Assembly (NCBI GenBank): GCA_036873755.1
Contig: JAVTVY010017288.1
Location: 1 to 64,000 of the forward strand
Reading direction: 5' to 3'
Source of the DNA: Hanleya hanleyi
Lineage: Eukaryota > Mollusca > Polyplacophora > Lepidopleurida > Hanleyidae
Length of the DNA: 64,000 nucleotides
The translations under genes and the position numbers were made by a program. The notes under the pieces were generated by a model. It did no database searches. It was given only the letters and a program-made list of their open reading frames with translations, and was not told the origin of the DNA. How positions within the stretch are numbered: the stretch's first letter is position 1; the number at the start of each line of letters is the position of its first letter. Shown one piece after another: positions 24,930 to 36,947 of this stretch.

Positions 24930-26952
24930 CAGTTTTCAAGTTTAGAGGGACGTCTGGCATAGCGTTTTTATTACATTATCTGTAAAACTATCAGTGGAGT
25001 CATTATCTAGTCTATTTAAAATTTCATAGCTTTTCAACAGTCCAGTCCTTTCCTCTATTGGGGCAGAGTTTATGAAAATGAAACGTGAAGTCATTCTAAT
25101 GGCAACTTTAAAAGATATGCAACTGCCCCTTGAAAGGAATTTCAGATTGGTTTGTCCACACATTTCCCAATGCACGTACCTGATCAGAAATGCCTTGTTT
25201 ATTTTCTCTTGTTTGTGTACATGCTGCTTGCATTAGGTTACTCATACCCCTTTGTCCCTTGCACATGTACTTGACTATGTACATAATTACTGCCCATGGA
25301 TCTAAGCAAAACTGAATATCCATATTTGCTGACCATGCACCTAATCAATCAGAGTTGTTGGCATTTATTTAGTTTGAGTGGGTGATCTTTTCAGAAATAA
25401 TTTGGATGGCCTTGTAGATTTCTTTGTATTTTGATTTTAACGTATCATCAGTCATTGGTTTCAAAATCATAGGGAAAATTGAACCTGCATTTTTGCATTT
25501 TTCTTGTAACAAGTTCTTGCTACAGTTATGAGTCTGATATTTTATCAGTGGATGATTATCACTACAAGTTATGTATCTGTCAACAAATTCACAAATTTCT
25601 TCAGAAGAATTAGACTGTGCATTTGGTGCCCCTTCTATTGTATACAAGCCATGGTCATGAACCGATTCTCTTTGTTGGGTTTCAAATCTATACATAAAAT
25701 CAACTATTTTCCCTATTGGATTGGACTCGTTTCATGAACATGTGTCGTCTGTGATGATAATGTCTCACTGTTGTCACTGGATCTTCCTTGATTAATGTGG
25801 CCTTTTGTATCCAAGGTTTATCCCCAACTTCTGTTTCAAACCATTGCTCTTTCAAACTTATTCGAGCTAATGCCATTTGCAGGTCAGGCCAATGTGTATC
25901 GGCAGCAGAAAAGCTGATGAAAAATATAGGGAAACCCAGTTGTCTAATCATGGCAGATATATCCTTCTTTACCTGCTGCCAATATGCAGGAGATGTTTTC
26001 AGTGTTCGAAATATTTTATACCTTTCGTCTAGTTTAATAAGATTATTTGAACCTTCTGTTGTTTTCACATCTTTAACAGTTACATCAGTCTTTGAACAGG
26101 CTCTCATCACAGAAATATTTGCTGTGTCACATATTTGTTTCATCTGAAGTTTTTGGAACTTGTAAAAGATATTTGCAATGTTTTTAGCACACCTTTTATC
26201 TACATTTCTCAGTTCCAACTTACATATGGTAGAATATGTTATGGGTGTGGATCTTTGAAGGTTGTCAACACGTCGTTTACCAGCAAATATTGGTAGGAAT
26301 GCTCGATATTCAGAATCACTGTCTGCAAAAACGGACAACGGCTTATTACCTTCACCTGGTGCAAAGACCAGTGCATTTCTCACCTCTGTATTGAGATGTA
26401 CATTATCCAAAAGAGTATCTTTTGACCTTCAGTATTCAATTGCTCATTTAGCTCATCTGCAACATCACTGGATGTTGCTGCGGTATCAGAATTATTTTCT
26501 CTTGACTGTTTTGTTGGATTAAGTCAGTTCAAATTCAGTGATAAACTTACTTGTAACTGACTGTTCATAACCAAGTACATTGCAGCTTTGAACACTAATG
26601 CTGGTCTAATATTTTGGTAAATCTAATCGTTTGTGTAGCTTGCCTTGCGTTTTAGTTTAACGGGTACAACTAATGGTTCATCGACCGTCCTTGGAAGCTT
26701 TTTAACTGTAGAATCAACATTACAAACAACATTTATGGCATTACCATGTATTTTCCAGTGTCCTCCAGTTGTAGCTGCTCTTAGTTGCATGAATGGTAAG
26801 CGACTGGCAACAAGCCGTTCTTCCAATTCAGTTAGCGACTGAAGCTCTGATGGCAGATCAGGAAAAATATTTCCATTTGCGATGGCACATGGCGGAACTT
26901 TTCCTTTGGACAATGTCTGGTAACGTGTTACAAACATATCGATTGCTACCAT
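24930..26952 (-). pseudogene. Helitron N-terminal and Rep (HUH nickase) domains, broken
   Basis: The N-terminal block (26952-26623) reads GKVPPCAIANG, ELQSLTELEERLVASRLPFM, IHGNAINVVCNVD and KLPRT, the conserved Helitron-associated region. The Helitron-like-N domain follows at 26410-25700 (IFFISFSAADTHWPDLQMAL). The Rep core has HDHGLYTIEGAPNA with the two histidines of the HUH motif at 25659-25651, and YIVKYMCK with the catalytic tyrosine region at 25289-25258. The middle residue of HUH is Asp here instead of a hydrophobic residue. Frameshifts occur near 25695, 25350 and 25150. Confidence 0.85.
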
Positions 26953-27225
26953 TGCCTTTTGTCTAAAATTTCCGGTTTCATTCTCTGAAGAACATCAGCA
27001 GACATTACTGAATGGTGAAACAAGAAGTTTGTATGCTGGTTCTGAAATTCATGAAAAATTTCTTTTTTCTTTGATTTCTTTATGACTGGTTCAAATTGGT
27101 TATTTCCGCTTCCTTGATTTTCCTTTTTATAGCTTTTATACTTGAAGAAATGTTACATTGTCCGTTACATTTGATAGAGCGAGAAGCTTTCTTTGTCACG
27201 TCTTGTGAGAGTTTTTAGACCCATA

Positions 27226-27985
27226 TAGACCTATATCTCTATAAAAGTGAAGCGGGCCTTCTCTCTCGTGGACTGTATGACAAAAGAGATGATTACAATT
27301 TCGACATCGTAAACTATCCCTTTCTGGACAGTAATATTCCAGTTGGACCTGCATATGGCGTATACATATCACGCCTAGTAGCATTTGCTAGATCCTGTGT
27401 TAAATGTGACGATTTTAATCAACGTCGCAAAACATTGTTGCAGAAACTTATAAAACAGGGCTACACCACCAAGCGCCTCCACTCAAAGTTTCTCAAATTT
27501 GGCGATACATATCGCATGCTGATAGCAAAATACGAGCGTAGCGTGCAAGATCTATGGCGTTACGTTTCGTAACTTGTGTCTAATTCCGCTTAACCCGGGG
27601 CTAGGGGCCGTATGAACCCATGTACTTCAAGATCCTCATGGTAGTCATATGAACAGGCACAATCAAAGCGTGACTGAGATACATCATTCTTTAGATGACG
27701 GCTTTACAACGAATATTATGGATTAAGAATACTGATCAGCGATACGGATTTGATATTTTTGGAACATCATGATGTCTTGCCGGCATCATTGAAAACTGTT
27801 GACCGCTTCTCTCTTGCAGGAAACAAGCCTATGTTTATGTATACTATGATTGTCTTTTTGAATTTGGTGCTCTATGTACTAGGATATGGTAGGTCTTGAT
27901 TATGGTGTAATACTCTTAGCTATGGAGATGGCTGAATTTGATTATACACGAAGATATTTGTTAAGAATACTGATTGGAATGACGG
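27226..27985 (+). mobile_element. Penelope-like family A copy inserted in the Helentron
   Basis: The 5'-truncated copy starts within the RT C-terminal region (DDYNFDIVNYPFLDS, AYGVYISRLVAFARSC, QKLIKQGYTTKR) and runs through the 3' tail. The RT frame is open to a stop near 27570. The terminal 100 bp has decayed, so the usual acgcttgtaa end is not found. It separates the Helentron protease from the Rep domain. Confidence 0.8.
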
Positions 27986-28071
27986 GACCATGGCTTTACA
28001 TTTTCTGATTTCTTTATCATTGATGTTGAATATCTCTTACTAAAATATGCTTTGGACTATATTCTTAATGT

Positions 28072-29156
28072 TTATCTCCATGGTCTCTTACATTTTGCTG
28101 AATCTGTTTCTTTGTTATCTCCATTCTTCTGTAAAAATTTGATTACTATACTTCCCTTTTTCTTAGACTGCAGTACTTTCAAAAACGATATTGGCTTGGA
28201 GTACAAGGTAATTTTAGGGTATAGGTCTGCAAGTGATTTGATTTTTCGGCATAATTCCATGTAGTTTTTAATTCTTTGAATTGTATATTCTACCATTTTC
28301 TGTTTAACATTGTCAAGTACTTGGTTTGAAAACAGTGAAAATATGCTGTTGGTTCTTTTGACAAGTAAAATATCTGAGTAAATATACACCAGAACCTGGC
28401 CATGAATAAGTGAAATGGATAATATGGAGTCTAATGTGCCAAGTTTACTGTATGAGTAAGGAATCAATGGGTGCGACTTCATTTCAAACGTGTCCACATC
28501 TGTTTCAATATATACATGCAGTTTTGTTTCTGTGCAAGCATCTGTCAATTTTCCAAACACGGGCAAAAATAATGAGCTACTTTTAGCTATATTCTTCAAA
28601 CAATCGGTATTTGTGAGAAAAGAGTCCGTTAGATAGGAAATCATAATACTGGATAAATGATAGGACAAGGTTTCATGTGTTGGATGTTGTATGGAGAAAC
28701 CTTGCTGTTTTATACAGGTTTTGTTACTTAATGGTACATACAGCTTTATTGGGGCAAACGTTTTGAATATCCCAACAATTGGATCCTCCAAAGTGCAGGT
28801 ATGATGGTAAGTCACTTACAAGAATATGATCTTTTGTACATGTAGCTGCAATGAGTTGATATAGTAGGTCACCATGCTCAAGTATATAGTTTAAATAATT
28901 TTTCCATGAGTTCCACTCATGTGGGTTGTTTGATTTTGAATGTAGCAATGCAACTGTTGGCTACGCATTGCTTGGCTCTTGACAATACGGCAAATCGGTT
29001 ACTGCCTTGGTGAAATGAATCGGAGACAACCTTAACAAGTGAAGACTTGTTTACAAGGAGTGCAGTATTTGCAGTTATGTCGTTCATATTTTCTGTACAT
29101 CCACAATCAACTAGACAATTCTGAATGTCCAATGAACACTTATAGCCTTGTTTCAA
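28072..29156 (-). pseudogene. QC-type (OTU/C76-like) cysteine protease region of the Helentron
   Basis: The frame 29156-28917 contains SRAKQCVANSCIATF with the QC...NS signature at 28970-28953, where Cys would be the nucleophile. After a frameshift it continues NPHEWNSWKNYLNYILEHGD and LLYQLI (about 28920-28840), then SDLPSYLHF, then a 247-codon frame to 28072 (about YHHTCTLEDPIVG onward). A QC(x)ANS block followed by W, a D/N-x-IL-x-x-GD segment is typical of the deubiquitinase-like proteases seen in Helitron-associated ORFs. The catalytic His is not assigned. Confidence 0.55.
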
Positions 29157-29159
29157 AGA

Positions 29160-29607
29160 TACTTCTTGCTCAACTTTTTTATGTGAATTGGAGTCAATAT
29201 AAACTGACCAATATCAGTAAGTTTCGCAACATTGCTCGGATGATTACAGAGCATATCCACATTATAGAAGCAAAGTAACAGTAACGTTCCATTTTCAGAA
29301 GGGAAACCATATTTGTCTCTGCTATGAGGATGAAATAGATAATACTTCGACTCTTTTTTTAACAGAACATGAACCCATAATTAAAATAGAGGTTATTTCT
29401 ATCTGTAAAGTTGCCAACAATTTCTCCTTTAATGAAATACAGGTTGTCGAAGGACTTCTCGCATTTAGGGTTCCCACTACAGGAAGGGTTTTTCGATTGG
29501 GTTGGGCGTTCTACAGCTTTGAATTTTTCGTTCTTGCTGCAGTTTATTTTTCGGAGAGCTCGTTTAGCAGATTGCATGGATCTGTCTTTGAAGTGGTGAT
29601 GGACCAC
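29160..29607 (-). other. Open frame upstream of the protease region, unrecognised
   Basis: An 82-codon frame from 29607 (ATG) rich in Lys, Ser and Asn (SKNPSCSGNPKCEKSF), probably the N-terminal part of the same Helentron protein. No family recognised. Confidence 0.3.
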
Positions 29608-29609
29608 CT

Positions 29610-32600
29610 AGTCATTTGGTCCCAGTGTAACTGTAATCAGGTCATAGTTGTTCAAATGTTAGTAGGATGTTGCCCTTGGACCTCTGTTATTCCATTAATG
29701 ATCGAGGTGGTTTGCATGCTCGGCACGTCGCATGGTGAGTATGGAGTCATAGAGGTACTGACAGCACGAGAAACTCAAATAAATTATGCTACTGCACAAC
29801 AAAGCATGTGACCTTTAGAATTAGAAAGTCTTGCAGTCAATGTGACCCTGTTTTACATCACCCATTTCAAGGCATTAAGGTGAGAAGAGTTTCGGTCCGG
29901 AGCTGATCAAGAAAATGATATCCCTACTAATGAATTCAGCAACATAATGGCTGGGTCCAAATCATCGCAAATTCTGCGCCTACTACACACTGGCAGGATG
30001 AGACGTCTCTGGAACTGACAGAATGGATTCACTGGACATCCCCAGCAGCATTACCTAGCAACGAAAGTTCTTATACAACATGAATATACTAAGTCATCCG
30101 GGGACACTATCAACCACAAATATGTTAACCGTTTGCAACCAGTCTGAAGACTGGTACCCAGAAGGGTGGTACCACTTCGATACTCTTCATCCAGCAATGA
30201 TGTCCAAAGAGCCATCATCAAAAGCTCTTGTTGAGTTTGGTGCTTTCAACGTTGGACTGGATTCATGCATCGAACGAATATACTTGTATGTGTTGAGGCC
30301 TGTGCATGGCTGATGATTGTTAAAATCCAGAAAATCATTTCGATTTTGACGAGGACGATGGTGTTGATGACTAATCCATTCATTCTCTCGACTGGACAAG
30401 CCCTTATTTTTTGTGCCGATGCTGTCAGATGACACAGTTTGATGAGCAAACCCAATTTACTATGTTTTATATATGTAATTATCTGCCCTTACAGGAAATA
30501 TAACGCTCGTATACCATTACTACAACCCAGAAGACAAACCGTTGTTGCATTCAGCTGCATCAGCTTTGCTCATATTAACATATATAAGCAGTGGTAAGTT
30601 AGAATTGATTAATTTTGCTTAACGTCAATAATATGCCAGGTACTCGTGCATATTGTGACTATTAAATTTTTCGCGCCAACAATAAATTCGGCGAAAACAA
30701 TACACGTTACACCAAGAGATAGTTCGAAATGTTACCCCACCCCCTTACTGCATATATTTCCACATAAGGGGTAATTAGATGTGGTTGCTTGAATTTGTGT
30801 GTACTTCAATGTCCTTAATACAACATTTTTTGCTGGTATCATAGGTACTTTATTTTCTGTAATTAACGCTATGGTTTTGAAGATATAATCATTGATATGA
30901 CGTAACCCTAGATCATATACTTGATTGTAGATAATATCGCGAACTGATCCCAATGACAAACATTGGTTTCTAGATAAAAAGCTATACCACAATTTAACCA
31001 GACACCCGCTCTAGAAATCCTCCGTGTTTGTCCTATCATAATATGTAGTCCGATTTTGTATGTGGTGTGGGTTGAGCGAACTCTTTATAGCGGCATCAAG
31101 AAGAAATGGCCCCTAGAATATATCATTATATAGTTAAACATACCTGCAGCTCCAGTCCCAGGCCCATTACTATAGGGTACTGATTATTCGGAGAGGGAAA
31201 CTCATGCCTTCCGACAATGGCAGCTTCAGATACGTGAATATATCTGAACTAAGGTATAATGTAACCGACACCTACTTTGTGAGCTGTGTGCATGGACAGT
31301 AAAAGGGCAACCTTCCCGTATGTTATTTTCGGTGAATGCTGAGTGATCTATTAATAAAATGCAGAAATTAGGGGCGATAATAGATTTGAATACTCCATAT
31401 TCAGTAGTAGAAATATTTTCTAAGAGCTATGACCGAAGCAAAAACAAAACAGGAATAGCGGCTTTCTTCTCGAGGAAGCGATGTTGGTTAGAATTACAAC
31501 ACATATAAGGGAAGTGGGAAGACACTATTGATTTGCCCCATTACGACCCAGGTTAAGCAGCTTCAGTTCGACCCGGAAAAACTGACCTTCCTGTATCTTA
31601 GTCTGAAACTACATATTTATGTTGTTCATTTCCACCCGTCGCACTTTACCTAAAATGGTCCAAACCACACTGCAATCCAATATATTTTTGAGAAAATAAA
31701 CGGTGTTCTATGACGAGCACTTTTCAGCGGTGTACGCTGGTGTCGTGAGTATCGGTCGTTTGATTGTGTCCTGTACACAACACAGGGTCGCCAGGACAAG
31801 TTATCTGTGATATTATCCAATAATAAAACAACTGAGCATTTAATGTGAGATTTTTGTACCACAAATATCGACCTTTGCTGTATTTTAATCTTTAGTCATC
31901 TTCGGTATAAGCGCTCATGGTAAACTTGGACAAAGCCTGAGTGAGTGCGCCAGTACACTATAGTACTCTTATGGTCAAGTCTTTAAATGTAGCGGAGACC
32001 GGAGAGAGGTAGGCCACTATTTCCAGTTTGGCACAGTTGTCACTCTCACTTAGAAGTATGAATCTTTCTAACTCGTATGTTACTGTGATATTAACTAAGT
32101 AAGACCTCCCACACACAACGCTTGGCTAACCACTTGTTTAATCTTTGCCAGCTCTGATACGCGGCAAAAAACAAAGAGTCAAAATACGGGGTAAGATGGG
32201 ACACTTTTTTGAGACTCGGGACATTGGGTTGCATTGGGAGAAATGGGACACACAAAACTGACAACTAACATGAACTTTCAAGACATTTGTTTATTGAACA
32301 GAACAACTTAATGGCATACTAGCCGAGTCGAAAAGCGACATAGAATCACAAGGAAATGTACACATGGAATATAAAGGGGAGAAGTGGTACTGCTCTCCCA
32401 GCTCTTCCAAGGGTATACTTTGCCAACACGGCCATACTTTGCCTAAGGCATTGGACGCTTCCGTAAATTAACAATCGGTATTCATGACTGACTGAATCGT
32501 TGTGACTTGCGACAAATGCTTTTTTACCCTAAATCATGAAAACAAATGCAAACTCTCGTGTATCTGGACTAAATACCTAAACTAACACAATATTGACAGG

Positions 32601-33300
32601 GAGGAAGTGGGCATCAAGTGCACACGAACATGTCCCTGATTGATTGGTCGATGATGACGTATCTAGCCTCCTTGCTCTCCCTACATTTATCCCCCCAACC
32701 AAGAATACCGTAAAGTCACGTGACCCGGATATTATAACATATATGAAGTCACAAAGTTTCACCTTTCAATGTTTTTTTCATTGCAGACCACCAGATAACT
32801 CACCCTCCACGGAGCCAGGTCGCGTTATAAATCAACATCGAATCGAATATGCCAAGCAGATTAGCTTTCCAGGTACTTAATATCCTGTAACAGTAACATC
32901 CTGTCCTGTAACAAATATATTCATATGGAGAATATAAACAGATAGCCCCGGTAATACAAAATATAATATATGATGTTTGTGGTATATAGATTAATAATTG
33001 AATACATTATTTTAAATAATGCAAGGGCCATCACAAAAAAATACCCAGATCGATAAGTAACCAGCCTAGCGAATCAGAGTGAGATCACACATTCGCATAG
33101 TATGACAATTCATCTATATATATATGCAATCGGTAATTTAAGGGAACTGGCCTTGTGTTACAAGAACCTTAGCAATTGGCACCCTAACTCTGACAACGGC
33201 TCTCAAAATCAGCAGAGGCATTTCGTTTTCATCAAAAGTCTTAAGTAACAAGAAATCTATGTTATATATATATCAGTTTAACATCACAGCGAAGGAATAT
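29610..33300. other. No supported gene
   Basis: Contains a 77-codon ATG frame at 30080-30313 (+) without recognisable domain, and a 31 bp scrap of Penelope-like family B at 31494-31524 (acatataagggaagtgggaa). Near 32190-32250 a G-rich tggga motif recurs. Otherwise ordinary AT-rich sequence. Confidence 0.4.
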
Positions 33301-33307
33301 ACAAGGC

Positions 33308-36300
33308 TCAGTTACAGGATATTTGATCCATAAATAACAAGGCAGCACAACCGTTGTTTAAGTCGTTCTTCTTAAGATAACTAATCACAAGAAACGGACA
33401 TTCTTGAAAACGGAATCCGCATCGTTCAAAATCCTTATTCCCTCCGTATGTACAGAAGAGATCAAGTTTGAATTCGATGTTAGGTGAAAATTGTCTGTCT
33501 TCAATCAAGCAAGATACGTCGAAATCCAAGCAAATTGAACGACAGCCTTCTTTGGGGACAATCCTATCGCTTCGATCTCCGTCTATAGTCAAGACAGCCA
33601 TTACTGAATCCGGAAGTGTTTGACTGTCGAGAAGTACTTGCGCGTAGAGACTTCCGGTACGGGCCTGTAACACTTCCTCTGCTTCGAAATTTATACCATA
33701 TCTGTGATCTTTCTCTAAACACAGAGGTTGTATATTAGATTCTTAGACACCTGGCACCTAGTTACTGTGATTGTCGAAGAATATTATGTCAAGTCAAATA
33801 TCCCTAGTGTAAAAATGGCATGAAAGTAAAAACCAACTTTTTTCTTGATAAATATGAGGAACAATAGAGTAAATAGCTTGATGTGGAAAAGTTCATGCAG
33901 TTATGGACGGAAATGCTTGATGAACAGCTTAATTCCTTTTGCATATCTCATTACTGCATATGGCGTATACATATCACGCCTAGTAGCATTTGCTAGATCC
34001 TGTGTTAAATGTGACGATTTTAATCGTCACAAAACATTGTTGCAGAAACTTTAAAAACAAGGCTACACCACCAAGCGCTTCCACTCAAAGTTTCTCAAAT
34101 TTGGCGATACATATCGCATGCTGATAGCAAAATACGAGCGTAGCGTGCAAGATCTATGGCGTTACGTTTCGTAACTTGTGTCTAATTCCGCTTAACCTGG
34201 GGCTAGGGGCCGTGGTACTCATGGTACTCATATGAACAGGCACAATCAAAGCGTGACTGAGATACATCAGTCTTTAGATGACGACTTTACAACGAATATT
34301 ATGGATTAAGAATACTGATCAGCGATACGGATTTGATATTTTTGGAACATCATGATGTCTTGTCGGCATCATTGAAAACTGTTGACCGATTCTCTTTTGC
34401 AGGAAGCAAGCCTATGTTTATGACTATGATTGTCTTTTTGAATTTGGTGCTAATACTGTTATATGGAATATGGAATAGGTCTTTGGATTATGGACGCGAA
34501 TATTCTCTAATGGACGACGGGTGAATTATGAATGACGGACCAGACGCTTGTAATTCAATAGATTTATATTGTTAACACAGAGAACACATAGTCTTACCTG
34601 ATAAAACTTTAGCACTGAAAGGCAGTACAATAACCGAACACACATCACCACCATCGACAGTTTCCTGTTGTACCGAGCGAAGTGTCCTGAGAGCAGTCTG
34701 TAGTCGTTTCCCAGAGGACGAACACGTGTTTGTTTCAACAGCTGTTGTTGACTTAGCTTTGCTGGAGATGCTTTTTGGTATAATTCGCCAGATCTGTTCA
34801 GATTCTGGAAAAGATGAAAAGTCATACATTGTTAATTATAAAATATATTATCCAAGTATTTAGCTCCAGGTGGGGCGATAGATAAACAATTCAGGAATCA
34901 TTTTCGATTGTATCCGATATGCATCAGCAAGACTGCGACGATGGTTCAATGGATGTGCGGATTCTGAAATTCTTTCTTTCCCTTTAAACGTTCTAAATGG
35001 GAATTTTTTCAATCTTCCAAGTTAAGAAAAGGTCAGTGTCTAATCCGGGTTCGGCGTCAGTGCCTAAAAATCATATACAGGTGTCAAAATATAAGATCCA
35101 ATTGGATAATCTCAATACTAAAGACTTAAAGTTCATCTATGCACTCTAGATTGAACAGCCATCTGCCATTCCACATCATCGAAATATGTATCAGATGAAG
35201 TCTTTTCACAAAATTACACGAGAATCTAGACTCGGCATTCTGCATATCTTCTTCAGGTTAGGAAATCCACGGTCTAAAATAGGCAGTTTGCGCTACTGAG
35301 ATGAATGAACAAGAGCTAGTACCACGTCGAATATCCAGGATGGAATGGTCAAATGCTCTTCCCATGAACATCCATGATAAACCGAATTATCTAGCATGAC
35401 TTTATATTATGAAGAAAGGTACAATTCTTCCCCATATCCCCTGGACTAGGACCAGGGTGCTAGAAATATTTTGTTTAACGCAAAATCTGGGCTGCGATTT
35501 TTGGGACCTGATCAGGCTTCCCTCCCTCCCTCCCTAATTATTTTTCTTGCTCTTTGAGCTAAGGAGCTGAAACTTACCACACTACATCCTTGAGTCATGC
35601 TCTACACGAAAGATTAAAAAAATCTAACATGGTGGCTATGATGACGTCGCAGTGACGTCATTTTCAAAAAAGGCATTTTTGGTCGATTTTTCAATCAGAT
35701 TTTGGGGAATTTTTTATTTATTTGATAAATTAGTAAGTAAAAAAGTGATTTGAAATGAAATAGTTTTTCTCCACTCTTCATCGCGGTAAAGTAGGGATTT
35801 TGAAGAAAAATGACGAAAACCACACTTTAATGGTACCCACACATCCACTATTATAAATTTACCCATTATTCACAGCTCGGGGGTTATGCAAATAGGCTCA
35901 AAATGACCCCAATATGATGAACTATAAAGTCGAGGAGTATCCAATCTCATATTTTGTCGTTCCAGAGTTATGGTAGAAAGTTTGGTAGGGGAGACATAAT
36001 GGTCATAATGGACTACAAGCCTTGAAGGGTTAATATATCTTCCACCTAACACACTTGAAGCAATTATCCCCTTGACAGGGCCAAGATAACACATCCATAG
36101 GACTAAAATATAGTTTAAATTCAAGGGACCGTGAAACGATATTGGCCATCGAAGGTCAGGGATAGCAATTTTCAAAATATGCAAAATGACAATACTACAA
36201 TTGTATTGTTTTAGTCATTTTTCTGTTCCCATCAGCCTATACACAAAATGACAATTTCTCACCAGGGCTCGGCGTCAATGCCTAAAGTAGTCTATATGTG

Positions 36301-36847
36301 TCACAATATACGATCAAATTTAGACAATATTAAGAAAACACAATGAAAACTGTACCATTGTGATCGTATATAATACGACTGGCGATGTGTACAGTTTGGG
36401 AACTTGATATACGAAGATGTGTTAATGGATATAAATTCATGTGCTATATAATGGAAAATAGAGAACAAAATTTACAAAAGATTCATAGATTCCTGTAAGA
36501 GAGACACGGTCACCAGTTTGGAATGACGCCAGCAAGACAACAATACGTCCATGCCATTAAAGCAGAGGGAGTTTGAACATGCGGGGTGCTCGAATTGCCA
36601 CAATATCTCCTCGTTGTACAGCATAAAGAGACAGCTTTATGCTGTACAACTAAGGCTTACCAGAAAGTGTAGAAATGCTGTTTTCCATAAGACCTGTTTC
36701 CACCATGTTGCTCAGAACGGCGGAGTTGCGGAGCTGCGGGAAGCGGAATTCACTCTGCAATTTGACAACATTGCTTGCTGGGCGCCTCTCAGTTGGACTC
36801 GCCATAAGGTTAGCCACAAGAGCCGTTAGAAAGCTGCCCGGTTCCAT
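33308..36847 (-). CDS. Secreted TGF-beta/activin-prodomain-like protein, three exons (copy B)
   Basis: Exon 1 is 36847-36660: ATG, a short hydrophobic leader (MEPGSFLTALVANLMA), ASPTERRPASN, and a donor TCTG|GTAAGC. Exon 2 is 34812-34597: acceptor ttcatcttttccag, donor ATCAG|GTAAGA. Exon 3 is about 33716-33308: acceptor cctctgtgtttag, stop at 33308-33310. All junctions are phase 1 and the frame stays open, giving about 266 residues. Exon 3 has GSLYAQVLLDS, ICLDFDVSCLIED, FKLDLFC and CPFLVISYLKK. The order resembles TGF-beta/activin prodomains (A-x-LW, W-x-F-V, L-x-V-x-C, RPFLVV). No furin site or cystine-knot domain follows, which is unusual. A paralogue lies at 57 kb. The leader is four residues shorter than in copy A. 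A Penelope-like copy sits in intron 2 and a TTAA element in intron 1. Gene structure is strong; family assignment is moderate. Confidence 0.65.
33952..34557 (+). mobile_element. Penelope-like family A copy in intron 2
   Basis: 5'-truncated: the RT remnant begins AYGVYISRLVAFARSC, then the full 3' tail ends exactly at gaccagacgcttgtaa. It is antisense to the host gene and lies between exons 2 and 3. A small deletion relative to other copies (tttaatcgtcac) breaks the RT frame. Confidence 0.85.
35479..36029. mobile_element. 551 bp TTAA-flanked element, CCCT-type ends
   Basis: Flanked by TTAA at 35475-35478 and 36030-36033. The right end is CTTGAAGGG-TTAA. The left end TTAACGCAAAATCTGGGC corresponds to TTAACCCTATATGGCC in the sister copy at 47815-48494. 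It is absent at the same place in copy A. CCCT...AGGG ends with TTAA duplications fit non-autonomous piggyBac-type elements. Confidence 0.8.
36613..36650. repeat. Perfect 16-bp-stem hairpin at a deletion/insertion junction
   Basis: gttgtacagcataaag, six-base loop agacag, then the exact reverse complement. It marks the point where copy A holds an extra 1.2 kb and lies just inside intron 1, 9 bp past the splice donor. Confidence 0.9.
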
Positions 36848-36940
36848 CTGATTTTCGCTCTGGACTCTGGAAAGCCTGGACTCGAAAATAAGAATCTGGA
36901 TCCGCTGCTGCTAGTGCAACCTTTGAAGGGGACGAAGCTC

Positions 36941-36947
36941 TTATATC
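36941..36947 (-). promoter_or_regulatory. TATA-like box of copy B gene
   Basis: The minus strand reads gggcgatataagagc about 95 bp upstream of the ATG at 36847, aligned with the stronger tatataag of copy A. Expected start of transcription is about 36912. Confidence 0.5.

Larger units (their letters stand above)
20065..29610 (-). mobile_element. Helentron-type rolling-circle transposon, decayed
   Basis: Reading 5' to 3' on the minus strand: QC-type cysteine protease region (29.2-28.1 kb), Helitron N-terminal and Rep domains (27.0-25.1 kb), PIF1-like helicase (24.4-23.47 kb), APE-like endonuclease (23.3-23.06 kb), and a spliced OB-fold-like gene (22.66-20.07 kb). A Helitron carrying an APE-like endonuclease after the helicase is the described hallmark of Helentrons. 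Multiple frameshifts and stops make it inactive. Penelope-like sequence interrupts it at 27226-27985. True termini are not identified. Confidence 0.75.

Noticed and set aside
30080..30313. 77-codon ATG frame (+)
   Set aside because: No family pattern, no splice or promoter support, and length within chance for this region.
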